Shown: piece after piece, positions 58,693 to 64,000 of the stretch
Layout of the letters: every line of letters begins with the position of its first letter
Position numbering within the stretch: the stretch's first letter is position 1
Origin: Chlorobiaceae bacterium
GTDB taxonomy: Bacteria; Bacteroidota; Chlorobiia; Chlorobiales; Chlorobiaceae
Direction of reading: 5' to 3'
NCBI GenBank assembly: GCA_013334925.1
Contig: JAAXWP010000002.1
Coordinates: 62,001 to 126,000 of the forward strand
DNA length: 64,000 nucleotides
Notes under the pieces: model-generated
Database searches by the model: none
What the model saw: only the letters and a program-made list of their open reading frames with translations
Told to the model about the DNA's origin: nothing
Program-made: the position numbers and the translations under genes

Positions 58693-59622
58693 ATGAAAAA
58701 GCTCGTATCGTTCATCCTCTGTGCCGTCATGCTGCAGTCCCTCTCCGGAGAGGCTGCAGCCCGACAGGCTGTCTCGCTGCCAAGCGTCTTCATCTCCTCG
58801 GACAGCGACGGTTTCTCGTCCCAGAAATACCGTGCAGGTTACTACCCGGTGTACGAACACGGATGGTCTTACACCGGTATCGAATTCCAGAAAAACTACT
58901 ACGACCAGCACGATTGGGATGCTGCGGGAAGCGAACTGCGCCTGACAACAAAAAAGCTGAACCCGCGTAACGCATTGGGCTACACGGCCACCGTAGGCCT
59001 CAACACCATTGGTGACCATCACCTCGTCACCGCAGACGCAGACTGGGCGTTCAGGATTGCCGACAAAACCCGGGGAGAACTGATCTTCAGCCGAGACCGC
59101 ATCGAAACCGAAAGCGCCCTTGAAGATGGCAACAACTACACGCTCGCCGGGTTCAGCCTGGAACAGCAGCTTGCCGACCGCCTGACCGTGATCGGCATGG
59201 GTGGCAATATGTGGTTCGCCGATTCGAACACCAGGCCGTTCGTCAGGTTCAGAGTGGTCTATGACCTCATACCGAAATACGGAATCACCGCACAGCTCCG
59301 CCACCGGCAGTACTGGGATACGGACGTGAATGTCCCAAGGGAGTACTTCAACCCGGAGCGCTATCGTGAAACCATGGCGGCCGTTGGCATCCGCAGAAGA
59401 ATAGAGGGCTGGACTCTTGCCGGAACAGCCGGGTACGGATATCAGAAAGTGAACAGTGATTCGAGCACACCGACGCGGCTCTTCGAGGTCAGCGTCACCA
59501 GCCCGATCGCCGGAAAAACATTCTTCCAGGCATCAGCCGGTGAGAGCAAAGCCGCTGAATTCCACGGTCCGGACTACCACTACCGCTATCTGTCGGCTTC
59601 GCTCTTCTTCTCGCTCGACTGA
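58693..59622 (+). CDS. Putative outer-membrane beta-barrel protein
   Basis: 309 aa; signal peptide; beta-strand pattern; ends YHYRYLSASLFFSLD. Confidence 0.68.
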   Translation: MKKLVSFILCAVMLQSLSGEAAARQAVSLPSVFISSDSDGFSSQKYRAGYYPVYEHGWSYTGIEFQKNYYDQHDWDAAGSELRLTTKKLNPRNALGYTATVGLNTIGDHHLVTADADWAFRIADKTRGELIFSRDRIETESALEDGNNYTLAGFSLEQQLADRLTVIGMGGNMWFADSNTRPFVRFRVVYDLIPKYGITAQLRHRQYWDTDVNVPREYFNPERYRETMAAVGIRRRIEGWTLAGTAGYGYQKVNSDSSTPTRLFEVSVTSPIAGKTFFQASAGESKAAEFHGPDYHYRYLSASLFFSLD

Positions 59623-59634
59623 TACCAGCGAATT

Positions 59635-59672
59635 CAGGCCCCCCTCGTAAACACTACTGCAAAGGGGGCCTG
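59635..59672. terminator. Rho-independent-like hairpin
   Basis: caggcccccct...agggggcctg. Confidence 0.65.
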
Positions 59673-59754
59673 AAAACGCGCGCCATGATACATCCGATTC
59701 CTGCAGGCCCCCTTCCAGCCATGAAAACTTCTGCATCCCTGAGCTCAGACCTCG

Positions 59755-62421
59755 TCACTCCAGGGATGTTTCATCTTGTCTGCAAGATTGCGGAACTTGC
59801 TCCGAATGGCGTATGCAGGACTGCAAAGCTGTAGAGGTTTCTGCCAAAACCATACGCAAGTGCTCCAGCCAGTCGTCACCTTCCGGCCAACGACCTGCAC
59901 GGAATATATCATCGAGATTTTCCGCGAGCAGTTGAAGTTTCAATGCACCGATTGTGGCAGACACTCCTTTGAGTGAATGACTCGCACGCATGGCCATCGA
60001 TACATTATCGATAGTTCCTGCTGTTTCAAGCTCCGCAACGAGCCGTGGACCATCCTGCTGAAACTCATGTACAAACCAGTCAGCCAATTCACTACCCCCG
60101 GTTGCCACGATATGTCCGATAACCGACGGATCGAGCAATACACCTGGCAAACCGGACAAATCGGAACTATGGGTACATGATACCTGACGATGATATCCAG
60201 AATGATGGTCTGGAGCAGAATGAGCATTCAACCGGTTCAACCAGAACGCAACGGTCGAAATCAGATCCTGCTTCGAGAGCGGCTTTCCGATACAGGCATT
60301 CATACCGCTGTCCATCACGCTCTCTATGGTCTCGCGCCCGCTGTTACCGGTAACGGCGACGATCGGTATGTCCGCGAATGCTTTGAACCTCCGAAATGGC
60401 TCTCCGCTCCTGATCTTTCTGGAAGCTTCGACACCATTCATGACCGGCATTTCCATATCCATGAGAACGATGTCGAACTCCATACGTTCGAGAAGTTCAA
60501 GCACCTGCCGGCCATTTTCAGCCTGAGTCACGATGCATCCCTCATTTTCAAGAATAATGGTGATGAATTTTCTCGAAATGGCATTATCGTCAGCGACCAG
60601 AACACGACACCCGGTCAGCAATGATTCGTTCTGAATCCGCAAGCTCACCCGGTCAGTGAAGAAATAGCGATCAAAGAGCCCCGCAAGACCATCGGCAGTG
60701 AGTGGTTTGGCGACAAATTCATTCATGCCAATCTGAACTGTTCGTCTCACAGCAGCCTCCTTCGATAGTGCTGTAACCCCTACGATCACTGCGTCACGAT
60801 AATGCAGCAGCATTGCGGGAGTCATATTGAGCCCTGAACGCAAAAGCCTGACTGTTTCATCGCCATGTAAACCCGGCATCTCGATATCCATCAGGATCAT
60901 ATCATACCGGCACTTTGCCGCCATTTCAAGACATTGCCGTCCACTCTCGGCCACATCGACCTGACAATTGAACGCCTTCAGGCATTCTGCATGCACTCTC
61001 CGGTTCACCTGCTGATCGTCGACAACCAGTATGCGTTTGGTCGCAAGGAGCTGTTTTTTGATCGACTGAACAGTTTTGGATTCATAGCGAGGCAGAACAA
61101 TGGTAAACTCTGTCCATCGATTTTCAACCGAATCGCAGATGATCGTACCGGAAAAAGATTCCACGACGCGGCGGCAGAACGACAACCCGAGCCCATTGCC
61201 ATCGTGCTTTCCCGAACTGTAAAAACGGTTGAATATTTTTTCGCGCATCGCCACAGGAACCCCCGGACCATTATCTCTCACCCTTATTACATTACCGACC
61301 TGAGTGGTATCAGCAGAGATGTCTATCCTGAAATCCTTTTTCCCACTGTAGTAAAGCGCATTGCTGATCAGGTTGAACAGGACATAGACAAACTGGTCCT
61401 TATCGCCGAAGAAGTCAAAATCCCCTCGAATTTCCGTAAAAATCATTGACCTCTCGTCAGGGCTCCTGTAACTATAGGTATCCAGGGCCGCCCTTATGGT
61501 CTGGCGAATCGGATATCTCCTGAAATTCTGCTGATCGACCTCCCGTTCACGCAGATTGGAGAGAATGGAATCGATCATCCGGTTTCCGGACTTCACCGTA
61601 TCGAGGCCATCGAGAACCACCTTGTGAATACTCACCAGGTCGTTTTGCTTCAGCATGAATTCGCGTGACTTGCCGTCAGATCCGGAAGGCAAGGACGGAA
61701 GCAGTGCCTGAATGTTTTCCATGCTCAGGGCAATGGCGTTGAGCGGATTTCTCATCTCGTGAGCGATCGATCCTGAAAGACTTTTCATGAGCGAGAGCCT
61801 TGCCTGCTGACTTGCCTGTTTCCGGTGATTCAGAAACAGACCACCGAAATAGCATATGATGAAAATCGGAAGATATGCATCATCGAAATATCGATACCAT
61901 ACCTGTCCATCGGTCAACAGTATCAGCAGCCATGCCAGACCATAGGCTGCCAGGATCATCAAAGAAACAATCAGCCAGTCATAGAAAATGATGATAAAAA
62001 ACAGCAGACAACCCAGGGTGGCAAGCACCCAGATGAAAGCGCCTTCATTTTTCAGAAACATGAAGAACGAAAAAAAGGGAAGGGTATAGAAACCTCCGGC
62101 AAAAAAGTACCAGGGATAATACGATTTCAATCTGAATGGCAGGAATCGGAAGAATACCTGTGGAAGAACAAAAAGTACCCCGACGAGATACAGCACAATG
62201 CTGTTGTAATGTTGTGGATAAACATATTCCATAACCAGAAAGAGAAACGGAAATCCAACCAGTCCAACAAGACCTATGAAGGGCGTGTTCGGCTCCGAAT
62301 AATCGACAATTTCAATCGCCGTTTTCCTGAGCCTTTCCAGCAGTTTCGACTCGCTGAATATCTGGAACATGTAGTGGGGGGGGGAGTAGTTCGATTTAAG
62401 AACAGGTTTTAGGAGTGTCAA
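59755..62421 (-). CDS. Hybrid sensor histidine kinase (TM-HisKA-HATPase-REC-REC-Hpt)
   Basis: 888 aa; SLSGSIAHEMRNPLNAIALSMENI, HDGNGLGLSFCRRVVES, two receivers (MILMDIEMPG; IVLMDMEMPV), Hpt AMRASHSLKGVSATIGA. Confidence 0.92.
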   Translation of the reverse strand: MTLLKPVLKSNYSPPHYMFQIFSESKLLERLRKTAIEIVDYSEPNTPFIGLVGLVGFPFLFLVMEYVYPQHYNSIVLYLVGVLFVLPQVFFRFLPFRLKSYYPWYFFAGGFYTLPFFSFFMFLKNEGAFIWVLATLGCLLFFIIIFYDWLIVSLMILAAYGLAWLLILLTDGQVWYRYFDDAYLPIFIICYFGGLFLNHRKQASQQARLSLMKSLSGSIAHEMRNPLNAIALSMENIQALLPSLPSGSDGKSREFMLKQNDLVSIHKVVLDGLDTVKSGNRMIDSILSNLREREVDQQNFRRYPIRQTIRAALDTYSYRSPDERSMIFTEIRGDFDFFGDKDQFVYVLFNLISNALYYSGKKDFRIDISADTTQVGNVIRVRDNGPGVPVAMREKIFNRFYSSGKHDGNGLGLSFCRRVVESFSGTIICDSVENRWTEFTIVLPRYESKTVQSIKKQLLATKRILVVDDQQVNRRVHAECLKAFNCQVDVAESGRQCLEMAAKCRYDMILMDIEMPGLHGDETVRLLRSGLNMTPAMLLHYRDAVIVGVTALSKEAAVRRTVQIGMNEFVAKPLTADGLAGLFDRYFFTDRVSLRIQNESLLTGCRVLVADDNAISRKFITIILENEGCIVTQAENGRQVLELLERMEFDIVLMDMEMPVMNGVEASRKIRSGEPFRRFKAFADIPIVAVTGNSGRETIESVMDSGMNACIGKPLSKQDLISTVAFWLNRLNAHSAPDHHSGYHRQVSCTHSSDLSGLPGVLLDPSVIGHIVATGGSELADWFVHEFQQDGPRLVAELETAGTIDNVSMAMRASHSLKGVSATIGALKLQLLAENLDDIFRAGRWPEGDDWLEHLRMVLAETSTALQSCIRHSEQVPQSCRQDETSLE

Positions 62422-63184
62422 AACCAGCCGCCGTAAAACACACCATTCATCCTCTCGAAATCAATACAATATATATTTTACAATACATTAAAACACGCAT
62501 ATTTTTCGCACATCATTAAGTCAAGCGACCGTATACCTTTATGGCCCTCCATGTATTGCAGACCCTGCAGACAAAAGCACCAGGCGATCACAGCACCCGC
62601 TTGACATGACAACAATCCGATCGGGTTCGCTTCGGGCAGATGGACAGATCGACACATCCCTGAAACTTTGCCTGAAATATGGGCCTTTGTATCTCCATCG
62701 CTCTGGACCTGACCATGGAGATCACATGATCGACCTGCAGACGGCAGCGTCTCATACTCTCGAGAAAGCCTTCGAAGGTACCGGTTTGTCCGGGCCTGGA
62801 CTCGTAAGCTCTGAGGCTGGGTGGCGTCTTGCCGTCTATGGTCCCAACCAGCTGCGCTTTCACCAGACGCCATCCTCATGCTGCAATATCACCATCACAG
62901 ATAAGGCTGTCAAGGAGGAGTGCGACGGTCCATCGATTCTTTACAGCAGCCCCGATCGACGACGCAAACTGAGGAAACCGGTGTCCAGACGCTTCTCCTG
63001 CAGAAAAAAAACCGGAACTTCGAACGGCATCGGATCGTCCGCAACGCGCTGTTCATTAATGAAATAGTGAAACCGATGGTTCAGACCGTGTTGCAGGCCA
63101 AACCTGGACGTTTTGGTTGTACCGAAAAATCCGCTTGATTATAAGCATAAGTGAATCGACAACTTATCATGAGGAGTACCCAGC

Positions 63185-64000
63185 ATGAAATTCACCTTCC
63201 AGAATCCTGTCCAGATCATTTTTGGCGCCGGAACGCTCGACCGGCTCGGCGAAGCGGTCCGAGCTCACGGCACAAAGGCCCTCGTCGTCACGGGCGGCGG
63301 CAGTGTCAAACGCAATGGCACCTTCGACCGTGCGGTCGCCAGCCTGAACGCTGCCGGTGTTTCGGTGGTGGAATGCTCGGGTGTGGAACCCAATCCGCGC
63401 CTGTCGACGGTGGTGCGAGGTGCCGACCTGGCGCGCAGGAAGGCATGCGACGTGGTCGTTGCCCTCGGCGGCGGCAGCACCATGGATGCAGCCAAGGTCA
63501 TGGCTGCCGTCGTCTTTTTCGAGGGCGACCCGTGGGAGATGTTCCCGCACGGTCAGGCAAACCGGAGGCTTCCGGACCGTGCCCTTCCGATCGTCACCGT
63601 TCCCACCCTTGCGGCGACCGGTTCCGAGATGAACGCAGGGGCCGTCATCACCAATGAAAAGACCACCATCAAATCGTTCGTCACCGCAGGATGCCTCTAT
63701 CCCAAGGTCGCCGTCGTCGATCCCGAACTGACGGCGAGCGTACCGAAGGACCAGACCGCTTATGGCGTCTGCGATCTGATCACACACGTGACCGAATCCT
63801 ACTTCAACGGTGTTGACGGCACTCCCCTGCAGGATCGTATTGTCGAAGGGATTATTCTCACCGCCATGGAGTGGGGCCCAAAGGCAGTTGCAGATGGCAA
63901 TGACATCGAAGCCCGTGCACAGGTGCAGTGGGCCTCGGTCGTCGCGCTGAACGGATGGGCGCAGGTCGGAACGTTCGGCCCCTACCCGGTGCACATGATC
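63185..64000 (+). CDS. Iron-containing alcohol dehydrogenase, truncated by window end
   Basis: MKFTFQNPVQIIFGAGTLDRLGEAVRAHGTKALVVTGGGSVKRNG ... VVALGGGSTMDAAKVMAAVVFFEGDPWEMF. Confidence 0.92.
   Translation, partial: MKFTFQNPVQIIFGAGTLDRLGEAVRAHGTKALVVTGGGSVKRNGTFDRAVASLNAAGVSVVECSGVEPNPRLSTVVRGADLARRKACDVVVALGGGSTMDAAKVMAAVVFFEGDPWEMFPHGQANRRLPDRALPIVTVPTLAATGSEMNAGAVITNEKTTIKSFVTAGCLYPKVAVVDPELTASVPKDQTAYGVCDLITHVTESYFNGVDGTPLQDRIVEGIILTAMEWGPKAVADGNDIEARAQVQWASVVALNGWAQVGTFGPYPVHMI

Noticed and set aside
62606-63138. Overlapping ORFs between the hybrid HK and the alcohol dehydrogenase, looking like a possible degraded gene
   Set aside because: Competing frames on both strands, no recognisable motif, no terminal repeats; could be a remnant but not supportable by eye

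Overview
This 64 kb window looks like a contiguous piece of bacterial chromosome. The gene content suggests a green sulfur bacterium (Chlorobiota); that taxon call is an inference, since I ran no searches. I saw no CRISPR array, rRNA, transposon or prophage, and no tRNA by eye. Contents in order: a class I glutamine amidotransferase (partial), class II photolyase, RNase R, a Fur/PerR-like regulator divergent from a peroxiredoxin with a palindromic operator between them, an MNT-like nucleotidyltransferase, a UPF0104/flippase-like protein plus Mg2+-type P-ATPase, an AlgB/KinB-like two-component system flanking an APC/KimA-like transporter, a five-gene cluster (DUF4405, OmpR-type RR, HK, b-type cytochrome, 16-heme cytochrome c containing 141-bp tandem repeats), an ECF sigma factor with a membrane partner, a polysulfide-reductase-like molybdoenzyme operon (A-B-C-TorD) followed by TauE/SafE and DUF1634, a radical SAM/SPASM protein, a sigma-54 activator with a degenerate receiver divergent from glnB-amt, a PaeR7I/XhoI-type restriction endonuclease with no methyltransferase nearby, SulP, a multi-PAS HK plus RR, and an envelope cluster. 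The envelope cluster (about 48.4-59.6 kb) is the best candidate for an undescribed system. An NtrC/ZraR-type HK/RR pair is flanked by two genes for small secreted proteins sharing the motif D-x-DGDG-x2-NGQDPDY-x2-PQDGTG...DGTGP-x-G. Both genes have a -24/-12 sigma-54-like promoter, and both have a tandem pair of TTCGACC-N4-GGTCGAA-like palindromes at nearly identical spacing. Downstream are more small exported proteins, an outer-membrane barrel, a processive GT2 synthase with a near-identical -24/-12 element, and a second barrel.
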